This document shows positions 9,164-18,314 of a stretch of 64,000 nucleotides of DNA, one piece after another. The translations under genes were made by a program, and so were the position numbers. The notes beneath the pieces are model-generated. The model was not told the DNA's origin. It did not search any database and saw nothing but the letters and a program-made list of their open reading frames with translations. Position 1 is the first letter of the stretch; every line of letters starts with the position of its first letter. The DNA is from Sporocytophaga myxococcoides (GTDB lineage: Bacteria > Bacteroidota > Bacteroidia > Cytophagales > Cytophagaceae), in NCBI RefSeq assembly GCF_000775915.1, contig NZ_BBLT01000012.1:62001-126000 (forward strand), written 5' to 3'.

Positions 9164-11362
9164 TTAGTTTGCAAGTTCTGACAGAAACTTAATTCTCATC
9201 AGACGAATTTCTTCTTCAGAATAGTCTCCTCCCAGGGTTTTCATTGCCAGTGCAATGTTATCATTTTCTGCACCCATAAAATAATCATAGATTTCATCCT
9301 GTTTATCTCCATCCATGATTTGATCGATATAATAATCCAGAGTAAGCTTGGTTCCTGAATAACAGATATGTTCTATTTCTTCTGTCAGTTCCGCCAGTGT
9401 AAGACCTTTGGCTTCTGCAATTTCATCCAGGTCTATTTTCCTGTCAATCTGCTGAATAATAAAAATTTTGATTTTGGATTTATTTACAGAAGATTTTACA
9501 ACGACATCAGAAGCAGTCTCAATATCATTATCCTCAACATACTTCTTAATCAGCTCAATAAAAGGTCTTCCGAACTTCTGCACCTTTCCCATTCCCACAC
9601 CATTGATATGGCTTAGTTCATCATTCGTTGTAGGAAAAGTAGTAGCCATTTCTTCTAGAGATGGATCCTGAAAAATCACATAAGGAGGTAAACCTTTGTC
9701 TTTTGCTATTTTCTTTCTTAGAGCCTTTAAAGAGTCAAAAAGTGCAGGATCATAAGACTTAGCTGTCGATGCCTGCTTTTCAATTTCCTCTTCCGAAGTC
9801 TCTCCTGAAAAATCATGATCCTTACTGAATAACAATGGCACAGGGTTTTCTAGGTATGCCAGGCCTTTTTCAGTAGCTTTAAGAATTCCGAAATTATCTA
9901 TATCTTTCTCAAGTAACTCCTGCAATACAATTTGTCTGTATAGAGAGTTCCAATATTCTATGGTCTGATCTTTTCCTTTGCCAAAAACTTCCAACTCATT
10001 ATGATTGTAGCTTTTGACATATTCATTTTCCATTCCTGCTAGTACCAGACTTAAATGACTTGCATCAAATCTTTCCTCTGTCTGCATTACTGCTTTAACT
10101 GCCAGCACTACTTCATCCTGCGCTTCGAATTTCTCCTTAGGCTTAATGCAGTTATCACAAAACCCGCAATCTTTTTCTACAGTTTCACCAAAGTAGTGTA
10201 ATAGCTGCTTTCTTCTGCAAACAGAAGACTCAGCGTAAGCAGCCATCTCTTGGAGCAGATGTTTGGCATTATCACGCTCTGTTACTGATTTATCTTTGTT
10301 AAACTTCTCAAGTTTCAGTATATCCTCGTAAGTATAAAACATGATACAGTTTCCTTCAAGTCCATCCCTTCCGGCTCTTCCTGTTTCCTGATAATATCCT
10401 TCCAGAGATTTGGGGGCATCATAATGAATCACATAGCGAACATCCGGTTTGTCGATTCCCATCCCAAAGGCAATAGTAGCAACAATTACATCCGCATCCT
10501 CATTCAGGAAGGCATCCTGATTGTTCATTCTTATACTTGCATCCAGACCTGCGTGATATGGCAATGCCTTAATGCCATTGACTTTTAGCAGTTCTGCGAT
10601 CTCTTCTACTTTTTTTCTGCTAAGGCAATAGACAATACCTGACTTCCCTTTATTGTCAAGGACGTATTTAATCAGCTGTTTTTTGGTATTGTGTTTTTTA
10701 CGGACTTCATAGTAAAGATTCTTCCTGTTAAATGAAGACTTAAATAAAGCCGCTTCCTCCATATGGAGGTTCTTTTGAATATCTATTTGAACTTTAGGAG
10801 TTGCAGTAGCAGTAAGCGCTATGATAGGTAAGCCAGGACCAAGCTGGTCGATAATGTTTTTTATTTTCCTGTATTCTGGTCTGAAGTCATGCCCCCATTC
10901 AGAAATACAATGAGCTTCGTCAATTGCGACAAAAGAGATATTTCCCTTTTTAAGGAATTCAATATTTTCTTCTTTAGTCAGAGACTCCGGCGCTACATAA
11001 AGCAGTTTGATATCACCACTCAGTGTTTCTTTTTTTACTTTGTTAATCTCGACTTTTGTCAGTGTTGAATTTAAAAACTGTGCATTGACTCCCAGTGCAT
11101 TTAACTGGTCAACCTGGTTTTTCATCAAAGCGATAAGAGGGGAGATAACTATGGCCGTACCTTTTGTCATGATTGCCGGCAACTGATAGCAAAGAGATTT
11201 TCCGGCCCCTGTAGGCATTATAACAAAAGTGTTTTTTCCGGCTAAAACATTGCTAATGATTTCCTCCTGATATCCTCTAAATTGATTGTAACCAAATACA
11301 GCCTTAAGCTGGCCGATTACCTCAACTTCATTTTCGACTAACATTTTCTCATCTAACATCAT
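9164..11362 (-). CDS. recQ: ATP-dependent DNA helicase RecQ
   Basis: RecQ is a 3'-5' SF2 DNA helicase acting in recombination and fork repair. Visible parts in order: Walker A MPTGAGKSLCYQLPA near 48-62, the DEAH box (AIDEAHCISEWGHDFR) near 145-160, SFNRKNLYYEV, motif VI TGRAGRDG near 333, the RQC zinc-binding cysteines (CRRKQLLHYFGE, CGFCDNCIKP near 375-405), a winged helix, and an HRDC domain near 540-620 (the GVGMGKVQKFG segment). The extra C-terminal helical region to 732 is usual in Bacteroidota. Two adjacent ATGs open the frame. It diverges from kdsD with only 55 bp between starts. Confidence 0.96.
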   Translation of the reverse strand: MMLDEKMLVENEVEVIGQLKAVFGYNQFRGYQEEIISNVLAGKNTFVIMPTGAGKSLCYQLPAIMTKGTAIVISPLIALMKNQVDQLNALGVNAQFLNSTLTKVEINKVKKETLSGDIKLLYVAPESLTKEENIEFLKKGNISFVAIDEAHCISEWGHDFRPEYRKIKNIIDQLGPGLPIIALTATATPKVQIDIQKNLHMEEAALFKSSFNRKNLYYEVRKKHNTKKQLIKYVLDNKGKSGIVYCLSRKKVEEIAELLKVNGIKALPYHAGLDASIRMNNQDAFLNEDADVIVATIAFGMGIDKPDVRYVIHYDAPKSLEGYYQETGRAGRDGLEGNCIMFYTYEDILKLEKFNKDKSVTERDNAKHLLQEMAAYAESSVCRRKQLLHYFGETVEKDCGFCDNCIKPKEKFEAQDEVVLAVKAVMQTEERFDASHLSLVLAGMENEYVKSYNHNELEVFGKGKDQTIEYWNSLYRQIVLQELLEKDIDNFGILKATEKGLAYLENPVPLLFSKDHDFSGETSEEEIEKQASTAKSYDPALFDSLKALRKKIAKDKGLPPYVIFQDPSLEEMATTFPTTNDELSHINGVGMGKVQKFGRPFIELIKKYVEDNDIETASDVVVKSSVNKSKIKIFIIQQIDRKIDLDEIAEAKGLTLAELTEEIEHICYSGTKLTLDYYIDQIMDGDKQDEIYDYFMGAENDNIALAMKTLGGDYSEEEIRLMRIKFLSELAN

Positions 11363-11380
11363 TAAATCTTAAAACCTTTA

Positions 11381-11388
11381 TATATTTG
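11381..11388 (+). promoter_or_regulatory. Candidate -7 promoter element for kdsD
   Basis: TATATTTG matches the Bacteroidota -7 consensus TAnnTTTG and would place transcription start about 25 nt before the kdsD TTG codon. No good -33 TTTG is seen about 19 nt upstream, so this is tentative. Confidence 0.35.
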
Positions 11389-11417
11389 TCAGGTAAACAA
11401 TCGAATGATTCCTTACC

Positions 11418-12386
11418 TTGAAATTAGTAAAAAATATTAGAAATACAGCAATAAATGTTTTATTGAGTGAAGCAGATGCAATAAAAAAGCTGACAGACTT
11501 CATCAATGAAGATTTTGAGAAAACTGTAGAAGCGATCCTTAAGATCAAGGGTAGAGTTGTTGTAACAGGTATTGGGAAAAGTGCAATTATAGGAAGTAAA
11601 ATTGTTGCCACGCTTAACTCTACAGGAACCCCTGCAGTGTTTATGCATGCAGCAGACGCCATCCATGGTGATCTTGGAATGATACAAAAGGATGACATTG
11701 TTATCTGCCTTTCCAAAAGCGGTAATACTCCAGAAATAAAAGTGCTCGTACCTCTGATTAAAAGAACTGGATGTCAAATGATTGCACTAGTAGGCAACAC
11801 TGAGTCATTTCTTGCTAAAGAAGCTGATTTTATTTTGAATGCCACAGTAGAAAAAGAAGCCTGCCCAAACAATCTGGCTCCAACTACAAGTACAACAGCT
11901 ACGCTGGCAATTGGAGACGCTTTGGCTGTCTGTTTATTGGAAATGAAAAACTTTTCCAGCAGCGATTTTGCATTATATCATCCGGGGGGATCGCTGGGAA
12001 AAAGATTATATTTAAGAGTGGGGGATATTTTTCCTCACAATAGCAGGCCAGTAATAAAAGAAAATGCTGGGATCAAAGAAGTGATTTTCGAAATTTCATC
12101 GAAAAGACTCGGAGCTACTGCCGTTGTCAATAAGAATGAAGAACTTATCGGTATAGTTACTGATGGAGATATACGAAGAATGCTTGATAAATTTGGGACA
12201 ATAGAAGGTATCAGCGCAATTGATATCATGAGCCCGAATCCTAAAACCATAGAAAGCGAGGAATATGCCGTCAATGCTTTAAATATCATGCAGGAAAATA
12301 ACATTACCCAATTGGTAGTTGTTAACGGGAGAAAAGTAGAGGGTTTTATACATCTCCATGATTTATTAAAAGAAGGGCTTGTCTAA
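11418..12386 (+). CDS. kdsD: D-arabinose 5-phosphate isomerase (KpsF/GutQ family)
   Basis: This enzyme converts ribulose 5-phosphate to arabinose 5-phosphate, the precursor of Kdo in lipopolysaccharide. A SIS sugar-isomerase domain comes first (VVTGIGKSAIIGSKI near 47-62, LSKSGNTPE near 94), followed by APTTSTTATLAIGDALAV near 153 and the conserved FALYHPGGSLGKRL near 185. Two CBS domains fill the C-terminal 120 residues. Length 322 is standard. The frame offers no early ATG, so the start is TTG, which may limit expression. manC follows 35 nt downstream on the same strand, so the pair probably supplies surface polysaccharide precursors. Confidence 0.94.
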   Translation: MKLVKNIRNTAINVLLSEADAIKKLTDFINEDFEKTVEAILKIKGRVVVTGIGKSAIIGSKIVATLNSTGTPAVFMHAADAIHGDLGMIQKDDIVICLSKSGNTPEIKVLVPLIKRTGCQMIALVGNTESFLAKEADFILNATVEKEACPNNLAPTTSTTATLAIGDALAVCLLEMKNFSSSDFALYHPGGSLGKRLYLRVGDIFPHNSRPVIKENAGIKEVIFEISSKRLGATAVVNKNEELIGIVTDGDIRRMLDKFGTIEGISAIDIMSPNPKTIESEEYAVNALNIMQENNITQLVVVNGRKVEGFIHLHDLLKEGLV

Positions 12387-12421
12387 TCTTAATTAAGATC
12401 AATTTTTAAATTAAAAACATA

Positions 12422-13498
12422 ATGAATAAAGACTATTATGTGGTGATTATGGCCGGTGGGATCGGAAGCAGATTTTGGCCTTTCAGCAGAGAAAAATTCC
12501 CAAAACAGTTTCACGATGTATTAGGTACCGGAAAAACTCTTTTGCAACAAACCGCTGAGAGGTATTTCAATATTCTTCCCAAAGAGAATATACTGGTTGT
12601 TACAAACAAAATATATGCTGACTTGGTGAAGCAACAACTGCCATTCATGAAAGATGAGCAGATACTGAGCGAGCCTATAGCCAGAAATACTGCACCTTGT
12701 GTCGCATATGCATGTTATAAGATAAAACAAAGCAATCCTAATGCAACAATGGTAGTTGCACCTTCAGACCATGTTATTCTTAAGGAAACTGAGTTTGAGT
12801 CTACCATAAAAATAGCAATGGATGCCGCTGCGAAAAGTGAAAAGCTTATTACTTTAGGCATTAAACCAAGCAGGCCTGATACGGGATATGGTTATATTCA
12901 ATATATTGAAGAAAACCCGGACAGAATAAAAAAGGTAAAAACTTTTACTGAGAAACCCCAGCTTGAACTTGCTCAGAAATTCCTGGAAAGTGGTGACTTT
13001 GTATGGAACGCAGGAATTTTCATCTGGAATGTAAACGCTATCATAAAGAACTTCCAGAAACACTTGCCTGAAATGGCAGAAATCTTCGAAGAAGGCAGTG
13101 GTAAATATTGGTCAAAAGAAGAAGAAACCTTTATTAGTACAGCTTATTCTCAATGCAAGAATGTCTCTATTGACATTGGCATCATGGAGAAAGCAGAAGA
13201 AGTGTTTGTAATGCTTAGTGACTTTGGCTGGAGTGACCTTGGCACCTGGAAATCATTGTATGAGCTATCCAATAAAGATGAGAACAGTAATGTGATAGAA
13301 GGCAATACGATGCTTTATGATGTTAAAAACTGTATTGTTAAAGTACCAAAAGAAAAATTAGTAGTAGTAGAAGGCCTTGAAGACTTCATCATTGCAGAAT
13401 TTAATGATGTTCTTATGATCTGCAAAAAAGATCATGAGCAAAGAGTTAAAGACTTTGTTTCAGACACCAAGAATAAGAAAGACGCAAGGTTTATTTAA
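12422..13498 (+). CDS. manC: Mannose-1-phosphate guanylyltransferase
   Basis: This enzyme makes GDP-mannose from mannose 1-phosphate and GTP. The nucleotidyltransferase signature GGIGSRFWPFSREKFPKQF lies at residues 13-31, with VVAPSDHVI near 110, FTEKPQLELA near 176, FVWNAGIFIW near 194-203 and DFGWSDLGTW near 268. At 358 residues it is the short form and lacks the phosphomannose isomerase domain of bifunctional ManC/AlgA. It is the second gene of the kdsD-manC unit and is closed by a strong terminator just after its stop codon. GDP-mannose would feed glycans, possibly including protein O-mannosylation. Confidence 0.95.
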   Translation: MNKDYYVVIMAGGIGSRFWPFSREKFPKQFHDVLGTGKTLLQQTAERYFNILPKENILVVTNKIYADLVKQQLPFMKDEQILSEPIARNTAPCVAYACYKIKQSNPNATMVVAPSDHVILKETEFESTIKIAMDAAAKSEKLITLGIKPSRPDTGYGYIQYIEENPDRIKKVKTFTEKPQLELAQKFLESGDFVWNAGIFIWNVNAIIKNFQKHLPEMAEIFEEGSGKYWSKEEETFISTAYSQCKNVSIDIGIMEKAEEVFVMLSDFGWSDLGTWKSLYELSNKDENSNVIEGNTMLYDVKNCIVKVPKEKLVVVEGLEDFIIAEFNDVLMICKKDHEQRVKDFVSDTKNKKDARFI

Positions 13499-13500
13499 TA

Positions 13501-13535
13501 TAAAAGCCCCGACTCTTCGGGGCTTTCTTTTTTTA
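13501..13535. terminator. Bidirectional rho-independent terminator
   Basis: AAAGCCCCGA and TCGGGGCTTT form a 10-bp GC-rich stem with a 4-nt loop and a rightward run of T residues. It sits between convergent manC and rlmB and could serve both. Confidence 0.9.
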
Positions 13536-13539
13536 TAGT

Positions 13540-14295
13540 CTAGCCCCCTCTTTGACGAACTGCTTCATACAATATCATTCCAGCCGCAACTGATACGTTC
13601 AAAGACCCTATTTTTCCAGTCATTGGTATCCTTACAATTTCATCCGCCTTTTTAATGATCTCATCAGAAATACCATCTTCTTCCGACCCCACCACAATTG
13701 CAACCGGATCATTGTAAGCCGCCTGGGCTATTGTTTTCTGAGCCTTCTCCGTACATGCTATTACAGACAGCCCGCTTTCTTTAAGGTATTTTATGGTTTT
13801 AATAAGGCTTTCCTCTCTGCAGACTGGAATATGATTCAATGCTCCTGCAGAAGTTTTAACTGCATCACTGTTAATCTGAGCAGCCCCTTTCGCAGGGATA
13901 ACAATAGCATGAACCCCCATACATTCCGCTGTCCTTGCAATAGCCCCAAAATTTCTAACATCAGTAATTCTGTCAAGCACCAAAATCATTGGAACTGTGC
14001 CTGACTGAAAGCAATCAGAAATTACATTATCCAAAGAAGCATAGACAATAGAGGACATAAAGCAAATCGCTCCCTGATGATTCTTCTTGGTTATGCGATT
14101 AAGCTTTTCTACCGGCACTCTTTGAACCGGCACCTTATGATGAAATGCAGCCTGTAACAATTCATTCATTAAAGGAGAAGACTGTTCCTTCTGAACAAGA
14201 ATCTTATCAATTTCTTTACCTGCTTCTATGGCTTCAATGATCGGTCTTATACCGAAAAGCAATTCAGATTTATTATGCGGGGAATTTCTCTCCAT
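13540..14295 (-). CDS. rlmB: 23S rRNA 2'-O-methyltransferase RlmB / TrmH family
   Basis: This SPOUT-class methyltransferase methylates a ribose in 23S rRNA (G2251 in E. coli). The N-terminal substrate-binding domain carries LLFGIRPIIEAI near residue 12. The knotted catalytic domain shows RNFGAIARTAECMG near 123-136, NSDAVKTSAGALNHIPV near 158, VVGSEEDGIS near 208 and the SAM-binding IGSLNVSVAAGMILYEA near 232-248. I place the start at the ATG at 14295. An upstream in-frame ATG at 14337 falls inside a perfect inverted repeat and would add 14 atypical residues. Length is about 251. Confidence 0.93.
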   Translation of the reverse strand: MERNSPHNKSELLFGIRPIIEAIEAGKEIDKILVQKEQSSPLMNELLQAAFHHKVPVQRVPVEKLNRITKKNHQGAICFMSSIVYASLDNVISDCFQSGTVPMILVLDRITDVRNFGAIARTAECMGVHAIVIPAKGAAQINSDAVKTSAGALNHIPVCREESLIKTIKYLKESGLSVIACTEKAQKTIAQAAYNDPVAIVVGSEEDGISDEIIKKADEIVRIPMTGKIGSLNVSVAAGMILYEAVRQRGG

Positions 14296-14311
14296 TTGGT
14301 ATTCGTTTAAA

Positions 14312-14342
14312 TCACAATGCCAGGACAAGCCTGGCATTGTGA
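14312..14342. terminator. Perfect 12-bp hairpin between DUF2723 gene and rlmB
   Basis: CACAATGCCAGG and CCTGGCATTGTG are perfect reverse complements around a 5-7 nt loop, 24 nt past the DUF2723 stop codon on the minus strand. There is no strong T-run, so it may act as a processing or partial termination site before rlmB. Confidence 0.6.
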
Positions 14343-14366
14343 TGGTTGTATTTCTTTAATTTACTT

Positions 14367-17333
14367 TTACTGATTAAATAGATAAGAGTAAGACATTAAC
14401 ACTTCTTCAAACTTAGCCGCTTCTTTGGCTTTGCCACCCTCTTTCAGTGCTCTTATGATTGAATCGAGAATGTAGAAGTTCAGCTCATAATCTCTTCCAT
14501 ATGGTATCCTTTCCTTCTTGTAATACTCAAGATTTTCAATAGCTCTGTTCCCCATTTTATTAGCAATGTCCATAGCCATTTTCTCATTTCCTGTTTTAAA
14601 GAAAATTTGAATAAAAGGAGGTGTTGCAATATCATAAGTAATAGGATCATCAGGCATTACTTTAAAACAATGTTCTGCTACTTCTTTTGCCTTTTCTGTT
14701 TCTCCGTTATTATAAAGTGTTGACGCAAGACGGTAGAACTGAGATCTTGAATTTACAGTCATTCTGAAATAATTTTCATCATAGTAAACTTTAGGATTAT
14801 CAAGTTCTCTCCAGAAAAAGTTTTTCATCATGTTATCATACATCACCTTATCATAAACATAGCCCTGGGAAGCGTTCGGATATTTTATCGGCATTAATCT
14901 ATGAGCCAAACCTTCTAATTGAGTATAATCTTTAAGGTTTAGGAAATTAGAACCAGACAATGTAGTAGAGAAATAAATCGGCCTTTTCCAATTGTTGGTA
15001 ACGATCATATCAAGAATGATAAGATCTTTCTTCTCCAATGTATTTGTTCCGATATTCCATGCAAGTCTGTCAAGAACCTGACCTCTAAGTGTATCAGGCA
15101 CTGCACCTGTTGCCAGCACAGCATTTTTATCTATATTCAAGTACAGATTTTTCGAAGGAAGTGTTGTATAGTAATCGCCTCTTCCGCTTTCCTGTCTGAT
15201 TTCCGGATTATCAGTTCTTACAAGTTGAATATAACCAGCAAGATTGATTCCATTTTTATACTGAGGCTTTTCCACAAAATAAATCTGATCATTCTTTCCC
15301 TGAATATAATTTTCAAAATTCAAGGATATTGGCAATGGTGCTGATTCATAAGCCTGTTGCTTCATCTGCTTAATATACCAGTCTGTATTCAAAAGACTTA
15401 GATTACATACACGTACATCAGTACGGAAACCTTCTACTTCCTGAACATACCAGAGAGGGAAAGTATCATTGTCTCCACCAGTGAACAGTATTGCATTTGG
15501 AGCACATGAGTTCAAAAGATTTTTTGCAGAATCTACAGAATAGAATCTGTTTGATCTGTCATGATCATCCCAACCTTGCTGCCCCATTATAGCAGGTACA
15601 GAAAGACATAATATAAAGGATATACCAGATCTTGTAGATTCACTTTTTACAATTTTCTCCAATAGATCTGCGATGAAAAACACTCCCAATCCAATCCATA
15701 TAGCAAAAGCATAAAATGATCCGGCAAAGGTATAGTCTCTTTCTCTTGGTTCTATCGGAGGTTGGTTTAGATATACTACAATTGCAAGTCCGGTAAAGAT
15801 AAATAACAGAGAAACAATTATTCCATCCTTTCTATTTTTGCTAAAAAGGTAGACGAAACCTACAACACCCAATATAAATGGCAACATGAAGAAGTTATTC
15901 CTTGCCTTGTTATTTTTCAGGTATTCCGGTAAATCCTTTTTAAAGTAATCCCATGGCCATAACACATCGCTATCCTGGATATCACTTTCCCTTCCGATAA
16001 AGTTCCAACCAAGATAACGCATGTACATATGTCCAATCTGATAGCTAAACATATAACCCTTATCCTGCCAGAAAGAAGGTTTTTTCCCCTCTCTCAAATT
16101 CATCCTGCTTCGATAAGCCTCAACATGATGAGACTGGGTACTATAGGCTCTCGGGAATAATGTGACATGTTTCGGATCATAGATATAATTCATCTTGTAA
16201 TCATAAACAACATATCGACCACTTGCACTGTCTTTTCTATAAAGCGCCCCACCTTTTTCTACGTCAATCGGATAGCCTGCTGTAAATAAAGGACCTTTGA
16301 AGATCGGTCTATCACCATATTGTTCACGTTTAAGGTAAGAAACAAAGCTTATTACGTTTTCAGGATCATTTTCATCTATCGGAGGATCGAAGTTTGATCT
16401 GACAAGGATAATACCATAAGATGCATATCCTATAAGAATAAAAGTCAATCCTAAAAGGCTAAGATTTAAAATATACTTTTGATTTTTAATAGAATAAACT
16501 ATTCCTAAGATTAAACAGCTAAGGAAAAGAATGCCGAAGAATATGATACCGGAATTAAAAGGAAGGCCGAGATTATTCACAAAGAAAATCTCAAAAGTTC
16601 CTGCAAGTGAAGGTAAGCCGGGAATAATTCCTGATAATACCACTACAATGATTACACCACTCAAAAGGAATGTTGCTATTACACCCACCTTTGTGATATC
16701 GTATTTTTTAAAGTAGTATACAAAAGCGAGTGCCGGAATTGCAAGCAAATTTAATAAGTGAACTCCTATTGAAAGACCGATTGTGTAAGCAATAAGAAGC
16801 AACCATTTGTCAGCTCCCGTTTCTTCGGCTTTTGTTTCCCATTTTAAAATTGCCCAGAATACAAATGCTGTAAAGAACTGAGACATTGCATATACTTCTG
16901 CTTCAACAGCCGAGAACCAGAATGAATCTGAAAAAGTAAATGCAAGGCTACCAACTACCCCGCTTCCAAATATTGCTATTTTCTCACCAAGAGTTGGATT
17001 CACATAATCCTTTGCAAATTTTCTTGCAATTAGAGTGATAGTCCAAAAGAGAAATAATACCGAGAAACTACTAGATATGGCAGAAACCATATTGATCCAG
17101 AAAGCCACCTGAGTTACATCAGAAGCCAATAAAGAAAATATTCTTCCTATTAATAAAAAGAAAGGGGCTCCCGGAGGGTGTGGTACTTGTAATTTGTAGG
17201 AGCAGGCGATAAACTCACCACAATCCCAAAAGCTTGCCGTAGGCTCAATGGTAAGCACATAAACAGCTGTTGCAAAAATGAAAACCAACCACCCCAAGAG
17301 GTTATTTAGTTTTGAGTAATTTGAATTATACAT
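14367..17333 (-). CDS. DUF2723 membrane protein, probable O-mannosyltransferase-like (TMEM260 family)
   Basis: This is a large polytopic membrane protein of about 988 aa. The N-terminal part contains the family hallmark WDCGEFIACSYKLQVPHPPGAP (broken here: WDCGEFIACSY then LQVPHPPGAP) and roughly a dozen hydrophobic helices through about residue 560. A large extracytoplasmic region follows, with GGDNDTFPLWYVQEVEG and WKRPIYFSTT, and then a C-terminal TPR-like helical part (ETEKAKEVAEHCFKVMPDD). The DUF2723 family includes human TMEM260, an O-mannosyltransferase, and a role in protein or lipid glycosylation is likely but unproven here. Start is the ATG at 17333; a TTG 9 nt upstream is an alternative. 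Acceptor proteins are unknown. Confidence 0.85.
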   Translation of the reverse strand: MYNSNYSKLNNLLGWLVFIFATAVYVLTIEPTASFWDCGEFIACSYKLQVPHPPGAPFFLLIGRIFSLLASDVTQVAFWINMVSAISSSFSVLFLFWTITLIARKFAKDYVNPTLGEKIAIFGSGVVGSLAFTFSDSFWFSAVEAEVYAMSQFFTAFVFWAILKWETKAEETGADKWLLLIAYTIGLSIGVHLLNLLAIPALAFVYYFKKYDITKVGVIATFLLSGVIIVVVLSGIIPGLPSLAGTFEIFFVNNLGLPFNSGIIFFGILFLSCLILGIVYSIKNQKYILNLSLLGLTFILIGYASYGIILVRSNFDPPIDENDPENVISFVSYLKREQYGDRPIFKGPLFTAGYPIDVEKGGALYRKDSASGRYVVYDYKMNYIYDPKHVTLFPRAYSTQSHHVEAYRSRMNLREGKKPSFWQDKGYMFSYQIGHMYMRYLGWNFIGRESDIQDSDVLWPWDYFKKDLPEYLKNNKARNNFFMLPFILGVVGFVYLFSKNRKDGIIVSLLFIFTGLAIVVYLNQPPIEPRERDYTFAGSFYAFAIWIGLGVFFIADLLEKIVKSESTRSGISFILCLSVPAIMGQQGWDDHDRSNRFYSVDSAKNLLNSCAPNAILFTGGDNDTFPLWYVQEVEGFRTDVRVCNLSLLNTDWYIKQMKQQAYESAPLPISLNFENYIQGKNDQIYFVEKPQYKNGINLAGYIQLVRTDNPEIRQESGRGDYYTTLPSKNLYLNIDKNAVLATGAVPDTLRGQVLDRLAWNIGTNTLEKKDLIILDMIVTNNWKRPIYFSTTLSGSNFLNLKDYTQLEGLAHRLMPIKYPNASQGYVYDKVMYDNMMKNFFWRELDNPKVYYDENYFRMTVNSRSQFYRLASTLYNNGETEKAKEVAEHCFKVMPDDPITYDIATPPFIQIFFKTGNEKMAMDIANKMGNRAIENLEYYKKERIPYGRDYELNFYILDSIIRALKEGGKAKEAAKFEEVLMSYSYLFNQ

Positions 17334-17469
17334 CTTTACCAATTAAAAATTTATGGAAGGCGAAATTAGCAAAATTCTGTCAATTGACTATTAATTACCC
17401 ATCCTTTATTGAATTTCAAAAATACTTGGCAGAACATATGAATTAGTTAAGGCACTTTGTGGTATAAAA

Positions 17470-17497
17470 CAAAAAAAGAGACCCCATAGGAATCTCA
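17470..17497 (-). terminator. Rho-independent terminator after the copper protein gene
   Basis: On the minus strand GAGATTCC and GGGGTCTC form an 8-bp stem with two G-T pairs and a 3-nt loop, followed by seven T residues. It lies about 35 nt past the stop codon. Confidence 0.75.
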
Positions 17498-17529
17498 TTC
17501 TTAAATATTATGAAGAAACAGTTAAAACA

Positions 17530-18162
17530 TTAAGATCTGTTTCTCAAAACTTTTCTGGTTTCTATAATACCCTTATCTGAATATACATTGCAGAAGTAAA
17601 GTCCTGGCCTGAGATTGGAAAAATCAACTTTATAAGCTGAAGGCCCAACCTTGTTACTTAAATCTATGGATGCTACCTCTTTTCCTATGATATCAAAAAT
17701 CTTAATAAATTTGACATTTTTATTTCCTGGGAAAATGGTAAGATTCAATTCATCATCAAATGGATTAGGAGAGATATGAAATTCATATTTAGATTCTCGA
17801 AGATCTGCCAAACTAGATGTAACCGAAACATTTATAACCCCTTGCATGGAAGAATGAGCAGTACAAATATATGAATAGTTGGCTCCGGGAGTCAGATTTT
17901 TTGCGAACACTTTATAAGAGGTTACACTCCCCTGAGCTGGAGAAGCAAATGAATTATCGTTTGCTTTTACAGGATGTGAACTTGAAGAATTTCCATTTCC
18001 CTGCCAGATAAATTCTATGGTATCGTTCGGGCCTACATTCAAAACTTCCGGATCAAAACGAGAACTAACAACAGCAATCTGATGTGTCTGGGCTACTGAA
18101 ACCGCAAGGCCCCAGAGTACCATAAAGACTATAAAAAACAATTTTTGTATATGTTTCTTCAT
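17530..18162 (-). CDS. T9SS-sorted blue (type 1) copper, plastocyanin-like protein
   Basis: This secreted cupredoxin probably carries electrons or copper outside the cell. A signal peptide (FFIVFMVLWGLAVSVAQ) begins at the ATG at 18162; a longer reading from 18216 adds an unlikely leader. The cupredoxin domain spans about residues 28-115 of the mature region, with one ligand histidine in SSSHPV and the C-x2-H-x2-M set in YICTAHSSMQG. This gives all four type 1 copper ligands, as in amicyanin. The last 75 residues match a type A T9SS sorting domain: ISPNPFDDELNL, VKFIKIFDIIGKEV and a GLYFCNV strand near the end. It is a single gene with its own terminator. Confidence 0.88.
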   Translation of the reverse strand: MKKHIQKLFFIVFMVLWGLAVSVAQTHQIAVVSSRFDPEVLNVGPNDTIEFIWQGNGNSSSSHPVKANDNSFASPAQGSVTSYKVFAKNLTPGANYSYICTAHSSMQGVINVSVTSSLADLRESKYEFHISPNPFDDELNLTIFPGNKNVKFIKIFDIIGKEVASIDLSNKVGPSAYKVDFSNLRPGLYFCNVYSDKGIIETRKVLRNRS

Positions 18163-18314
18163 ATTGCTGAATATTAATTGTGAAGTTAACCAATTTAAGG
18201 ATAAAAACCATGCCAAATATTCTGGAAATTATTGGGTTTAAAGGAGAAACATGAAATTGCTCCTGAAAGCATAATTTAATAAGAACAAATAAAGTTCCTG
18301 AATGTATATAAAAA

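Noticed and set aside
14296-14337. Upstream start for rlmB
   Set aside because: The extra ATG lies inside a perfect 12-bp hairpin and adds residues unlike the family; the ATG at 14295 is better.
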